DNA from: CAZNPH01 sp964574985
GTDB lineage: Bacteria; Bacteroidota; Bacteroidia; Bacteroidales; SM23-62
DNA length: 64,000 nucleotides
Assembly: GCA_964574985.1 (NCBI GenBank)
Contig: CAZNPH010000003.1
Location: 1 to 64,000, forward strand
Direction: 5' to 3'
Shown: positions 55,677 to 64,000 of the stretch, in pieces
Layout of the letters: every line of letters starts with the position of its first letter
How positions within the stretch are numbered: position 1 is the first letter of the stretch
Translations under genes and position numbers: made by a program
Notes under the pieces: model-generated
The model's database searches: none
Seen by the model: only the letters and a program-made list of their open reading frames with translations
What the model was told of the DNA's origin: nothing

Positions 55677-56576
55677 TTATGGCATCAAATATTTGCCGAG
55701 CCGGTTAAACTGCTCTTTGGTGAGGATGTGATTTGTTGCCAGCTCGCGGGGATCCTTTATTTCTCCCCGGAAATCCTTATAGGCCATAATGGCCCTGACC
55801 TGGTATTCATCCAGGTAGGGATGCCGCAACAGGGTTCTGAAATCTGCCCGGTTTATACTTATCCGCACCAACCGGCAGGTATCCACTTCGATCTGATCTG
55901 TGATCATATCCAACCGTTCCCGGTCAATGCCGTACACTTCAAGCAATTGTTCGCGGTCATGGAATCCGCCCAGCAGGTTCCTGTAACGCACGATCCGCGA
56001 CGCCAAAACCGGCCCGATCCCGTATATCCGTGTCAACGCGACTGAATCCGAACCGTTGATCTCAAATCTGGCAGAAAATGCCGGGACATTTTCCTTCACT
56101 TCTGCAGAAGGATGTTCCACATGAGAATGTTCCACAGGAACCGGTTCTTCATTGTTTTCCTCCGGAGGGCTGATCTTTATGTAAGGTGCGATCCGCCGGT
56201 AATCTCCATGGCGGAAACCATATATCTTCATCAGGTCGCCGGGCGATCTGAACCGGCCATTTGCTTTAAGATAGTTCCCGATGGTCCGGATCACATGATC
56301 CGGTATCCCCAGTTTTCGCCATTCATCCGGGCCGATCAGGTTGGGATCGAAATAAAATACCTCATCTTCCATCTCCGGACCCGGGAGATGTTCTTTCTTC
56401 ATAGGATCAACAGTGCCTTCTTCGAAGCATTCGTGATCGTGATCACCCGGAGCAACAATCACCGGTACGGCCAGAATGAGCAAAACAGTAAATGCAATAA
56501 GCAGAATAAGGGCAAAAAGACCTGCCCGTTCCCTGCGGTTCAGGACAAAGTGCCGTCTGAGGAATTTGTTGAGCAT
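55677..56576 (-). CDS. Membrane-anchored helix-hairpin-helix protein (ComEA-like)
   Basis: The 299-residue protein has one N-terminal membrane segment (LFALILLIAFTVLLILAVP) followed by an acidic linker. It contains three HhH-type units: near 90-135 (IGNYLKANGRFRSPGDLMK), near 180-230 (TRIYGIGPVLASRIVRYR), and at the C terminus (VRAIMAYKDFRGEIKDPREL). HhH units bind DNA backbone; ComEA homologues act in DNA uptake, but many Bacteroidota have such proteins without known function. Confidence 0.82.
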   Translation of the reverse strand: MLNKFLRRHFVLNRRERAGLFALILLIAFTVLLILAVPVIVAPGDHDHECFEEGTVDPMKKEHLPGPEMEDEVFYFDPNLIGPDEWRKLGIPDHVIRTIGNYLKANGRFRSPGDLMKIYGFRHGDYRRIAPYIKISPPEENNEEPVPVEHSHVEHPSAEVKENVPAFSARFEINGSDSVALTRIYGIGPVLASRIVRYRNLLGGFHDREQLLEVYGIDRERLDMITDQIEVDTCRLVRISINRADFRTLLRHPYLDEYQVRAIMAYKDFRGEIKDPRELATNHILTKEQFNRLGKYLMP

Positions 56577-56595
56577 GTCTTGTTTTTAAACGGCA

Positions 56596-57933
56596 TTACA
56601 ACAATCCGATCCCTTTCAGAAATATCAATGCAATGGCCAGGGGGGCAATCAACCGCACGATAAACAGGTACAATCCTGTAAACCGCCCCCTGAGCATGCC
56701 CTGATTGGTGATCTCTCCCGAAATTGACCTGCGGCCCATAAACCAACCCGCAAACAACACAATAAAGAATCCCCCCAGCGGCAACAGGATATTTGCCGTC
56801 GAATAATCCAGCAACTCAAAAACATTTCTTCTGAATATTCCCAGATGATCGAGGGGGCCTTGCGATAAAGTACATATAAGCCCCAGCAGGGTAATCAAAA
56901 ATGTGGCCGTAAGCGTGGCCCACTTCCTGGGCAGATTAAGTTCCTCGGATAAATATGCGACTACCACTTCAAGGACTGAAATGGATGAAGTCAGTGCCGC
57001 GATGACCAGCAAAAGGAAAAACAACAGGGAAAAAACATAACCCCCGGGCATCAGCTGAAATATTTTCGGCAGGGTAATGAATACAAGCCCTTCTCCGCTT
57101 CTGGGATCGATATTGAATGCAAAAACGGCCGGAAAAATAGCCAGGCCCGCCAGAATGGCAATGAAAGTATCGGCAGCGGAAACCGAAATGGCAGAAGTGG
57201 CAAGATTGTCCTCTTTATTGATATAGGAACCATAGGTGATCAGCGTTCCCATTCCGATACTGAGGGAAAAAAAGGCCTGGCCCAGTGCTTTGAGTATGGT
57301 TTCGGCCGTGATTTTTGAAAAATCAGGATTGAACAGGAACCTTACGCCCTGTGTAGCACCGGGCAGGGTAAGTGCCCTGATGCAAAGGATCATGATGATG
57401 GCAAGCAGGACGGGCATCAGTATCTTGGCATATTTTTCAATGCCGTTCCGGACTCCCGCGATCACGATCCAGGCGGTTAAAAACATGAAAACAAGCTGCC
57501 AGAAAGCGGGGGCTGCACCGCTCTGCTTGAAATCCTCGAACATCAGGGCAAGCTGTTCCGGGGATTGCCCGGCAAATTGATTGATCACGGACTTGTACAG
57601 GTATTCCAGTGTCCATCCGGCCACGGTGCTGTAAAAAGCAAGGATCATAAATGCAGCTGCGACCCCCATGATCCCGATAAGAAACCATGGTTTCCCGGGG
57701 GCCAGCAAACGAAAAGCACCGTATGGGTTTCTCCTGGCTTTCCGCCCGATCGCAAATTCCGAAAGCATCACGGGGGTGCCGATCACCGCAATAAAGCCCA
57801 GATATACAATAATGAAAGCTGCACCGCCGTTTTCACCGGCAACATACGGGAACCTCCAAATATTGCCGAGGCCGATGGCCGAACCTGCCGCGGCGGCAAT
57901 TACGCCAAACTTATTGGTAAAACTGTCTCTCAT
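56596..57933 (-). CDS. Sodium-dependent neurotransmitter-symporter family transporter (NSS/SNF)
   Basis: The first membrane segment carries the Na-binding signature AAAAGSAIGLGNIWRFPY, and GGAAFIIVYLG follows. About 11-12 hydrophobic segments in 445 residues fit the LeuT fold. It probably imports an amino acid with sodium. I start at the ATG at 57933 (MRDSFTNKFG). The frame extends 33 bp further only because repeat copy C is read through. Confidence 0.92.
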   Translation of the reverse strand: MRDSFTNKFGVIAAAAGSAIGLGNIWRFPYVAGENGGAAFIIVYLGFIAVIGTPVMLSEFAIGRKARRNPYGAFRLLAPGKPWFLIGIMGVAAAFMILAFYSTVAGWTLEYLYKSVINQFAGQSPEQLALMFEDFKQSGAAPAFWQLVFMFLTAWIVIAGVRNGIEKYAKILMPVLLAIIMILCIRALTLPGATQGVRFLFNPDFSKITAETILKALGQAFFSLSIGMGTLITYGSYINKEDNLATSAISVSAADTFIAILAGLAIFPAVFAFNIDPRSGEGLVFITLPKIFQLMPGGYVFSLLFFLLLVIAALTSSISVLEVVVAYLSEELNLPRKWATLTATFLITLLGLICTLSQGPLDHLGIFRRNVFELLDYSTANILLPLGGFFIVLFAGWFMGRRSISGEITNQGMLRGRFTGLYLFIVRLIAPLAIALIFLKGIGLL

Positions 57934-58034
57934 GAAACCCCCATCACCGATCCGGCTGCAAGCCACCGGTTAAAGACAAAAGGCCATAAATATATTTGAC
58001 GAAAATCGTTTCTGCGTATGGGGGTTCACCGGCC
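57933..58034. repeat. Dispersed repeat, copy C (full length)
   Basis: The 102-bp copy starts TGAAACCCCCATCACC, contains AGACAAAAGGCCATAAAT and ends ATGGGGGTTCACCGGCC. The end motifs AACCCCCAT and ATGGGGGTT are inverted. It fills nearly all of the 117-bp gap between the aldolase gene and the transporter and begins exactly at the transporter start codon. It may act as a processing or termination signal, or be a MITE. Confidence 0.75.
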
Positions 58035-58050
58035 CTGTTCATGCGATCCA

Positions 58051-59130
58051 TCAGTTTCTGTCCAGGCAGTTCAGGTCTTCAAAAGCGACCTTCAGCCGTT
58101 CAACCATGGATTTTTCGCCTTCCCTCAGCCAGACCCGTGGATCGTATTTCTTTTTGTTGGGTTTGTCTTCGCCTTCGGGGTTTCCGATCTGTCCCTGCAG
58201 ATAATCATGGAACTGTTGCTCATATTTCCGCACACCATCCCAGAAAGCCCATTGGGTATCGGTATCAATGTTCATTTTGATTACACCGTAATCAATGGCC
58301 TTCCTGATCTCCTCGCGGCCGGAACCCGATCCCCCGTGGAAAACAAACGATACGGGTTTTGGCGGGGTATTCAACTTTTCCTGAATATATTTTTGTGAGT
58401 TCAGCAATATTTCAGGGGTCAGTTTCACGTTGCCCGGCTTATATACCCCGTGCACATTTCCGAAAGCTGCGGCAACAGTGAACGCCGGACTGATCTTCAT
58501 CAGTTCATTGTATGCGTATTCAACTTCGTCCGGTTGTGTATACAGGCGTGTATTGTCAATTCCGGTATGATCGACACCGTCTTCTTCACCCCCTGTCACG
58601 CCAAGTTCGATCTCCAGGGTCATGTCGATCCTGCTCATCCGTTCGAGATAGGCCTTGCAGGTTTCAATATTCTGCTCAATGGGTTCTTCCGAAAGATCCA
58701 GCATATGAGAGCTGAACAAAGGCTTCCCGTATTCTTTGTAATGCTTTTCACCGTAATCCAGCAATCCGTCAATCCAGGGAAGCAACTTGCGTGCTGCATG
58801 ATCGGTATGCAGGATAACGGCCACACCGTATTTTTCAGCAAGATGGTGAACATGCTTGGCGCCCGATATTCCGCCGGTTATGGCAGCTATCTGATTATCG
58901 TTGGACAGGCCCTTGCCTGCATAAAAGACGGCTCCGCCGTTGGAAAACTGAATGATCACCGGGGATTTGACCGTGGCGGCTGCTTCCAGCACCGCATTGA
59001 CAGAGTTCGTGCCGACCACGTTCACGCCGGGAATGGCAAAATTGTTTTCTTTGGCGATCCTGAATACCTCCTGTACCTGATCTCCGGTAATCACTCCGGG
59101 TTTTACTTTATCAAAGATTTTTTCTGACAT
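58051..59130 (-). CDS. fbaA: Class II fructose-bisphosphate aldolase (FbaA type)
   Basis: The zinc ligands are visible: HTDH in VILHTDHAARKLL, His in AAFGNVHGVYKPGN and His in FVFHGGSGSGREEI. The 359-residue length is the same as E. coli FbaA. It converts fructose-1,6-bisphosphate to dihydroxyacetone phosphate and glyceraldehyde-3-phosphate in glycolysis. N-terminal residues VKPGVITGDQVQEVF are usual. The repeat copy C lies downstream. Confidence 0.96.
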   Translation of the reverse strand: MSEKIFDKVKPGVITGDQVQEVFRIAKENNFAIPGVNVVGTNSVNAVLEAAATVKSPVIIQFSNGGAVFYAGKGLSNDNQIAAITGGISGAKHVHHLAEKYGVAVILHTDHAARKLLPWIDGLLDYGEKHYKEYGKPLFSSHMLDLSEEPIEQNIETCKAYLERMSRIDMTLEIELGVTGGEEDGVDHTGIDNTRLYTQPDEVEYAYNELMKISPAFTVAAAFGNVHGVYKPGNVKLTPEILLNSQKYIQEKLNTPPKPVSFVFHGGSGSGREEIRKAIDYGVIKMNIDTDTQWAFWDGVRKYEQQFHDYLQGQIGNPEGEDKPNKKKYDPRVWLREGEKSMVERLKVAFEDLNCLDRN

Positions 59131-59219
59131 GTTCGAATTGTATTTTTGGGTTTGACAACAATGTTTCCGCTCCGTTTTTCAACGGCGGTTCAAAGATAAA
59201 AATAATATTGAAACATCTC

Positions 59220-61580
59220 TCAGAAAGGATAGCCGATGGCCAGATGAAGGGTAACATCGTCAGAAGTCAGTTGCCGGTTTCCCGGGATCCATTTTTCACC
59301 CCGGGGCAGTACCGGATCCCGGGCCTTTATGCCAAGGTCAAGCCGGAATATAAAAAAAGAAAAGTCGAAGCGGGCTCCGAAACCCGCCCCCACGGCAAGG
59401 TCATGGTAAAAATCGTCCCAGGCAAACCGGGCACCTTTCCGCTCCCGGTCCTCATTGGCCAGCCATATATTTCCGGCATCCAAAAAAAGTGCACCCTCCA
59501 GAACCCAAAATAATTTGAACCGGTATTCCAGATTGGACTCTATTTTGATATCAGCCGTTTGGTTGGGATAGCGTGTATTGATTTCTTCTTCATAGGAGCC
59601 CGGCCCCAGGTCGCGTACCTGCCAGGCTCTTACCCCGTTCGCCCCTCCCGAGAAGTATTGTTTCTCAAAAGGAATCGCTCTCGAATTCCCATAAGGGGCT
59701 CCCACCCCCACAAAAATCCGGTACACGATGCTCCGGTTGGCATTTAAAGTCCTGTAGTACCTGAAATCTATGTCTGCCTTGGCATACTGTGCATATTCAT
59801 TTCCAAAAAACCGGTAGCGGTCATCATAGGTTCTCGCTCCGGTCAGCTTATTCAGACCTGACAGCAGGTTCCCCGCCGATTCGGCATTGAACCTGAGATA
59901 ATAAAAGTCTTCCTGCTTTTTAATGTCCTGGTTGTTGAAAATATAGCTGTAATTGGTCACCATGATCAGATGATCCTGATAACTGTATTTAAAATAAGTG
60001 TTTTCGATCAATTCACCGAAATAATCCGATGTATAGGGTATGTTCACAAAGTTCAGTTCAATGGGATTGATGATGTGTGTAACATAGTCTGAACCCCTCC
60101 AGTTATATCCAAAGGTTGCATTGGCTATTGTCCGTGTATAATCCGGGCGCCTCTGAAAATTGTATGCCGTGGACACGGTGGTCCTGGGATTGTATTTTCT
60201 TGTAAAACGCTCGGTTTTGAACGGAAGGATGAATTTCGGTATATGCAAGCGGATCTCTGCCCCCAGTTCAAGCGTATTGGCAAATCCCCGGGCTTTCGAT
60301 TCCTTGATGGCCTCAGTGGCCCCTTTAAGCCGGAAATCAAAATTCTCGGCCCCACGCAAAAGATTTCTGTGCTGATAGATCAAATTGCCGGCAGCTCCCA
60401 GATTTCCGGAGGAATTTGTGCCTTCAAGCTCCACGGTGTAGGATTGCAGTGTGGATGGAGTAAGCTCGATCACACAATCCAGGGGATACAGGCCGGAATC
60501 CGGTTCAGCGGACCGCCCGGTCTTATGGAAACCGATGTTGACCAGCCGGAAGATCCGGAGATTGGACAGATGATTGTAGGTTTCATTGACCAGTTCCAGT
60601 TCGTACTGGTCTCCCGGGAAAATGTATACCGATTCGGAGAGTACTTCCGGCCTGACCTTCAGTTCATCCCGGAATTTAAACATCAATCCTTTATATACCA
60701 TGCTGTCCAGACCTGCCAGATATTTTTTCCTGTCCACAAGCACCTGGCGCGGGTCATGTGCCGTATATATTTTAACCGACCGGATTTTGTACCTTCTGTG
60801 CCGGCGGGAAATATAGCGGTTTTCCCCAACCGGTTCCGGATATTTATTGAAATCAAGCACGATTTCCACACGGTTTCCCTGCATGGCCGTATCTGCGATA
60901 TACCGGATGTATTCGCTGGAGAAATCATAAAAACCTTGATTTTTCAGCATCCCGGCAATCCGTTCCCGCTCATCCTGGAGATGGTCCACATCGAAAATCA
61001 TTCCCGGTTCCAGCAAAGAATTGATGGTATCAGGAAGTACATACTTTTTCAAGGCAGTATCCCTGAAATTGTATCTGATGCGTCCGATCACATAAGGTTC
61101 ACGGGGTTCTATCCTGTAATGAACAGTGGCTTTTTGTTTTTTCACCATAAGGGAATCTTTCACCCGGGCGTGATGATAACCCTTGTTGCGCAAATACAGT
61201 TTCAGTTGTCTGACCGTTCTCTGTGTTTTTTCAGGATCATATACCACAGGCTCCTCACCGATCTTTTGAAAGATTCCCCCCAGGTTGTACAGCCGCGAAG
61301 GTATCCGGAGTCCGAACACCCTGGAGTTCGGTTTCTGCCTGACATAGGTGTTTAGTTCCTTTTTATTGATCCGGCGATTGTCCACACCGATCCTGTATTT
61401 ATCCAGAAGATACCTATCCTCAGGCAAATTCCTGGTCACATTGCAACCCGAAACGGTCACAATAAGAAATATCCATAATAAATTCCCGGATGTTTTTTTT
61501 GAAAATACCTTCAATGCGGAAATGGTTTTGACCTGAAATACCGCAAAGATAATATTAAATACCAAGCGATTGGAAATCAT
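59220..61580 (-). CDS. Lipoprotein of the BamA/TamA outer-membrane assembly family
   Basis: From the ATG at 61580 it has about 786 residues. A signal with lipobox (FLIVTVSGC) precedes NLPEDRYLLDKYRIG. The middle part has POTRA-like repeats, and the C-terminal half is a 16-strand type barrel ending in VTLHLAIGYPF (terminal Phe), with GGANGVRAWQVRDLGPG, the conserved loop of the D15/Omp85 family. Lipidated TamA-like proteins are typical for Bacteroidota. The substrate set is unknown. Confidence 0.87.
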   Translation of the reverse strand: MISNRLVFNIIFAVFQVKTISALKVFSKKTSGNLLWIFLIVTVSGCNVTRNLPEDRYLLDKYRIGVDNRRINKKELNTYVRQKPNSRVFGLRIPSRLYNLGGIFQKIGEEPVVYDPEKTQRTVRQLKLYLRNKGYHHARVKDSLMVKKQKATVHYRIEPREPYVIGRIRYNFRDTALKKYVLPDTINSLLEPGMIFDVDHLQDERERIAGMLKNQGFYDFSSEYIRYIADTAMQGNRVEIVLDFNKYPEPVGENRYISRRHRRYKIRSVKIYTAHDPRQVLVDRKKYLAGLDSMVYKGLMFKFRDELKVRPEVLSESVYIFPGDQYELELVNETYNHLSNLRIFRLVNIGFHKTGRSAEPDSGLYPLDCVIELTPSTLQSYTVELEGTNSSGNLGAAGNLIYQHRNLLRGAENFDFRLKGATEAIKESKARGFANTLELGAEIRLHIPKFILPFKTERFTRKYNPRTTVSTAYNFQRRPDYTRTIANATFGYNWRGSDYVTHIINPIELNFVNIPYTSDYFGELIENTYFKYSYQDHLIMVTNYSYIFNNQDIKKQEDFYYLRFNAESAGNLLSGLNKLTGARTYDDRYRFFGNEYAQYAKADIDFRYYRTLNANRSIVYRIFVGVGAPYGNSRAIPFEKQYFSGGANGVRAWQVRDLGPGSYEEEINTRYPNQTADIKIESNLEYRFKLFWVLEGALFLDAGNIWLANEDRERKGARFAWDDFYHDLAVGAGFGARFDFSFFIFRLDLGIKARDPVLPRGEKWIPGNRQLTSDDVTLHLAIGYPF

Positions 61581-61618
61581 GGTGCCATAGACTATATTTG
61601 TTCCGGAACAGAACAAAC

Positions 61619-62452
61619 ATGCCCGATCCCATGTCTGGCCGGAAGAAAAAAAACCAAACCATCAGCAAGAATAAGATCCGTTTGATCCGGTCTCTTCGTC
61701 ATCAGAAATACCGTGAACAATACAAACTGTTTATAGCGGAAGGGGAAAAAACCGTTATGGAGATGCTTTCCGGGTCACCCGACCCGGAACTTGAGATCAA
61801 GCCGGTGGCTGTATGCGGACTCTCCCGGTGGATCGCGGAAAATTCCAAAGGAATACAACAGAAAACCCACATCTTCACGGTTGAACCGGACCAAATGAAA
61901 TGGATGAGTGCATTAACAAGCCATTCCCCGGTCCTGGGCGTTTTCAGTTTGCCCCGGTATCACACTGCCGAAGCCGAGATCCTCAACCGGCTGTCACTTT
62001 ATCTCGAAGATATCCGGGATCCGGGCAATCTGGGAACCATTATCCGCATTGCAGACTGGTTCGGGATCAGGAATGTCTTTTGTTCTCCGAACAGCGTCGA
62101 CCATCTGAACCCAAAAGTCGTGCAGGCCACCATGGGATCCCTGATGCGGGTCAAGGTACGATATACCGACCCCCGTAAATTCCTGGGGAAATACCACCAG
62201 GTCAGGAATTTCCCGGTTTATGCCGCCACTCTGGAAGGAGAAAATATTTTCCGGTCCGGACTCAGGAATTACGGACTGATCGTTTTTGGCAATGAATCCC
62301 GGGGAATTTCTGAAGGAACCCTGGAATTCATCAACCACAAACTTTCCATTCCCTGTTCACAACAGGCTCCTTCTCATCCGGATTCCCTGAATATAGCCGT
62401 TTCAGCAGGAATTGTATGTTCTGAATTCGCCAGGAGAAGTTATTCGAAATGA
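61619..62452 (+). CDS. TrmH/SpoU-family RNA 2'-O-methyltransferase
   Basis: The N-terminal substrate-binding domain (IRLIRSLRHQKYREQYKLFIAEG) is followed by the SPOUT knot motifs: LEDIRDPGNLGTIIRIADWFG split in motif 1, IVFGNESRGIS in motif 2 and LNIAVSAGIV in motif 3. The 277-residue protein methylates a ribose in rRNA or tRNA; the target cannot be assigned. Starts at the ATG at 61619. Its 3' end overlaps that of the converging porT-like gene by 13 bp. Confidence 0.91.
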   Translation: MPDPMSGRKKKNQTISKNKIRLIRSLRHQKYREQYKLFIAEGEKTVMEMLSGSPDPELEIKPVAVCGLSRWIAENSKGIQQKTHIFTVEPDQMKWMSALTSHSPVLGVFSLPRYHTAEAEILNRLSLYLEDIRDPGNLGTIIRIADWFGIRNVFCSPNSVDHLNPKVVQATMGSLMRVKVRYTDPRKFLGKYHQVRNFPVYAATLEGENIFRSGLRNYGLIVFGNESRGISEGTLEFINHKLSIPCSQQAPSHPDSLNIAVSAGIVCSEFARRSYSK

Positions 62453-63156
62453 AAATTCAACATGACAATATAGGAATTCAACCGGTTGATCGATCTTACG
62501 TACTGCGGAAATCCTGATGAAAGATCATTGACCAGTACATTCAAACATCCCGCCGACAATTTCAGCTCCGTTGAGAATTTAAAATACCGGAGATAATAAT
62601 CCACTCCTAAACCGATCTCAAAATATACATCAAAAGGTTTCAGCCGTACATACACATTGCTGTCTACATCAAATTCCTTCCTGGCAGCAAGATCGTAACG
62701 AACATTCAAGCCTCCGATCAGATAAGGCCGGTAATTATTGATCCTTTTGGATTTGTATTTCAGCAACAGGGGAAAATCCAGAAAACTCGACTCGATCTTC
62801 ATATCGGTCACCCGCATGGAATCCCGGTTGTAAAAGGAAAGATTCCGCTGCCCGAAAGATATGCCGGGAAGAAACCGCAAACTGTAGTAATCTGCCAGAC
62901 GCAGATCCGATACGATGGATACCTGGAAACCCGGACGTATACGGCTCACATCGGCAATCAGATCATTTTCGACCGATCTTGCAATCCCGAAATCCATGGT
63001 GTTGAGTCCGACCGTAAACCCAAAATGCAATGGCTTGAAATCGTAACCCGGATCGTTCTGCACCTTCTCTTTCTGGGCGAGTAAGGAAGCCCCGCTGATC
63101 AGAAAAAAAGATATTAGCGCGATGATTGTCCGCGTTGGTATTTGTTTTAACCTCAA
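62440..63156 (-). CDS. PorT-like outer-membrane beta-barrel protein
   Basis: A signal peptide (IIALISFFLISGASLLAQ) precedes LHFGFTVGLNTMDFGI, a stretch typical for PorT and its relatives in type IX secretion. The rest is alternating beta-strands ending VMLNFHFE. 238 residues. No other type IX component is in the window. The start appears to be a TTG at 63156 overlapping the purL stop (TTGA), since no upstream ATG is available. Confidence 0.82.
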   Translation of the reverse strand: MRLKQIPTRTIIALISFFLISGASLLAQKEKVQNDPGYDFKPLHFGFTVGLNTMDFGIARSVENDLIADVSRIRPGFQVSIVSDLRLADYYSLRFLPGISFGQRNLSFYNRDSMRVTDMKIESSFLDFPLLLKYKSKRINNYRPYLIGGLNVRYDLAARKEFDVDSNVYVRLKPFDVYFEIGLGVDYYLRYFKFSTELKLSAGCLNVLVNDLSSGFPQYVRSINRLNSYIVMLNFHFE

Positions 63157-64000
63157 TGTTCTCCCGGTTCCAGATGACGGTCCAGTTCCCCGTCATAAAT
63201 ATTTTTGATATCGCTGATAAATCCGAAGGATATGTCATCGATCCGCAATTCCTGTTTGGTCACATGGCCCAATGCGGAAAAGGGAATGTTCCTTTCCACC
63301 AGGTAATCAATGAAAGAGGTTTCCCGGTCAGCAGAAACCGAGACCACGATCCTGCTCTGGGATTCACCGAACAGAAATGCATCTGTCCGGATCTCGGCAG
63401 GTGTGGTTATATCAAACCCCAATTCATTGGGAATGGATGATTCGACCAATGTCAAAAATAATCCGCCATCGGAAACATCGTGAACCGACCTGACCAATTG
63501 TGATGCGATCAGACCCTTTACTGCTTGCTGGATATCGAATTCAAAATCAAGGTCAAAAGAAGGGGCCGGAGATTCCTTGATGCCGTGATGGGAATACAGA
63601 TATTCCGAAGAGGATATATCGTTCACGGATTTGCCAATCATGTAAATCATGTCTCCTTTTTCCCTGAAAGCCAGAGACATCATATTTTTTTTATCCCGGA
63701 TGATACCGAGCATACCAATCACCGGCGTAGGATATACCGGAACAGTTTTCCCGTCGATGGTGCTCTGATTGTAAAAACTCACATTCCCTCCGGTAACCGG
63801 AGTGTTGAATTTTCTGCAGGCTTCTCCCATGGCCTTCACCGCCTGTACAAACTGCCAGTATACCTCCGGATTATAGGGATTACCGAAATTCAGGCAATTG
63901 GTAATGGCCAGGGGTTCCCCTCCGGCACAGACAATATTCCGGGCCGCTTCGGCCACTGCGATCATGGTTCCCTTGCAGGGGTCGGCATAAACATACCGTC
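63153..64000 (-). CDS. purL: Phosphoribosylformylglycinamidine synthase PurL, C-terminal part (runs off window)
   Basis: The frame is open to the right edge: the residues before the first internal Met read ADPCKGT, and GTMIAVAEAARNIVCAGGEPL follows, with NCLNFGNPYNPEVYWQF and TPVTGGNVSFYNQS as in small-type PurL. It catalyses ATP-dependent FGAR amidation in purine synthesis. Only the last 281 codons are present and the stop is at 63153. Note Cys in DPCKG where Tyr is usual. Its stop overlaps the porT-like start. Confidence 0.93.
   Translation of the reverse strand, partial: RYVYADPCKGTMIAVAEAARNIVCAGGEPLAITNCLNFGNPYNPEVYWQFVQAVKAMGEACRKFNTPVTGGNVSFYNQSTIDGKTVPVYPTPVIGMLGIIRDKKNMMSLAFREKGDMIYMIGKSVNDISSSEYLYSHHGIKESPAPSFDLDFEFDIQQAVKGLIASQLVRSVHDVSDGGLFLTLVESSIPNELGFDITTPAEIRTDAFLFGESQSRIVVSVSADRETSFIDYLVERNIPFSALGHVTKQELRIDDISFGFISDIKNIYDGELDRHLEPGEH

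Noticed and set aside
60243..61355. 370-codon plus-strand frame opposite the TamA-like gene
   Set aside because: Low-complexity shadow of the barrel gene with no start context or motif.

Overview
The window looks like a chromosomal segment of an anaerobic, H2-metabolising member of the Bacteroidota (Bacteroidales-like). The lineage is inferred from a set of genes typical of that phylum: a PorT-like barrel, an S46 dipeptidyl peptidase, a lipoprotein TamA/BamA-like protein, a KdsC - UbiA (GGGP-type) - Maf cluster, DUF3467 behind rpoC, and almost no Shine-Dalgarno sequences. No plasmid, phage, IS or CRISPR was seen.

Region 1 (1-9.9 kb): a tRNA-Val, a phosphatase/sulfatase pair coupled to hypB and hypA, a CBS protein, then hypE, hypD, hypC and hypF. 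This is a complete HypABCDEF set for building the NiFe(CN)2CO site. A degraded copy of rex lies just upstream of hypF, and a Rex-operator-like palindrome lies between hypA and the CBS gene.

Region 2 (9.9-18.7 kb): one plus-strand operon, hdrA-like 1, qmoC-like (HdrC fused to a membrane cytochrome-like part), hdrA-like 2, mvhD, mvhG, mvhA, a maturation protease and a cysteine-rich unknown. It has two HdrA paralogues with complementary ferredoxin domains and no HdrB. I read it as a soluble group 3c-type [NiFe] hydrogenase wired through two flavin/FeS subunits to a membrane quinone-type subunit, possibly a bifurcating or confurcating H2/ferredoxin/menaquinone complex. This is the most interesting system in the window.

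Region 3 (18.9-26.9 kb): rex, a hoxE-hoxF fusion, hoxU, hoxY, hoxH, hoxW, a dihydroorotate-dehydrogenase-like gene and mtaB, mostly with overlapping or nearly touching ends. It encodes an NAD(H)-linked group 3d-type hydrogenase with its NADH/NAD sensor as first gene. A His-rich nickel/cobalt-type transporter, a TsaA-FmdE fusion and a collapsed TonB-receptor/ABC-importer locus follow on the other strand (26.9-29.5 kb).

Region 4 (29.5-64 kb): housekeeping and cell-envelope genes, nearly all on the minus strand. They include an MBL-fold hydrolase, a DPP11-like peptidase, maf, a UbiA prenyltransferase, kdsC, an acyl-CoA dehydrogenase with an Fe-S quinone oxidoreductase and EtfAB, and the rpoBC-rplLJAK-nusG-secE-tuf block with five tRNAs. 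Further on are hpf, xerC-like, rpsU, an HhH protein, a sodium symporter, fructose-bisphosphate aldolase, a TamA-like lipoprotein, an RNA methyltransferase, a PorT-like barrel and the 3' part of purL.

A roughly 102-bp dispersed repeat with AACCCCCAT/ATGGGGGTT ends occurs three times (385, 17546, 57933). Together the genes suggest a fermentative or syntrophic lifestyle in which H2, NAD(H), ferredoxin and menaquinone pools are exchanged through two cytosolic [NiFe] hydrogenases and an ETF-linked quinone reductase. All functions are inferred from sequence motifs read by eye; no database search was run.
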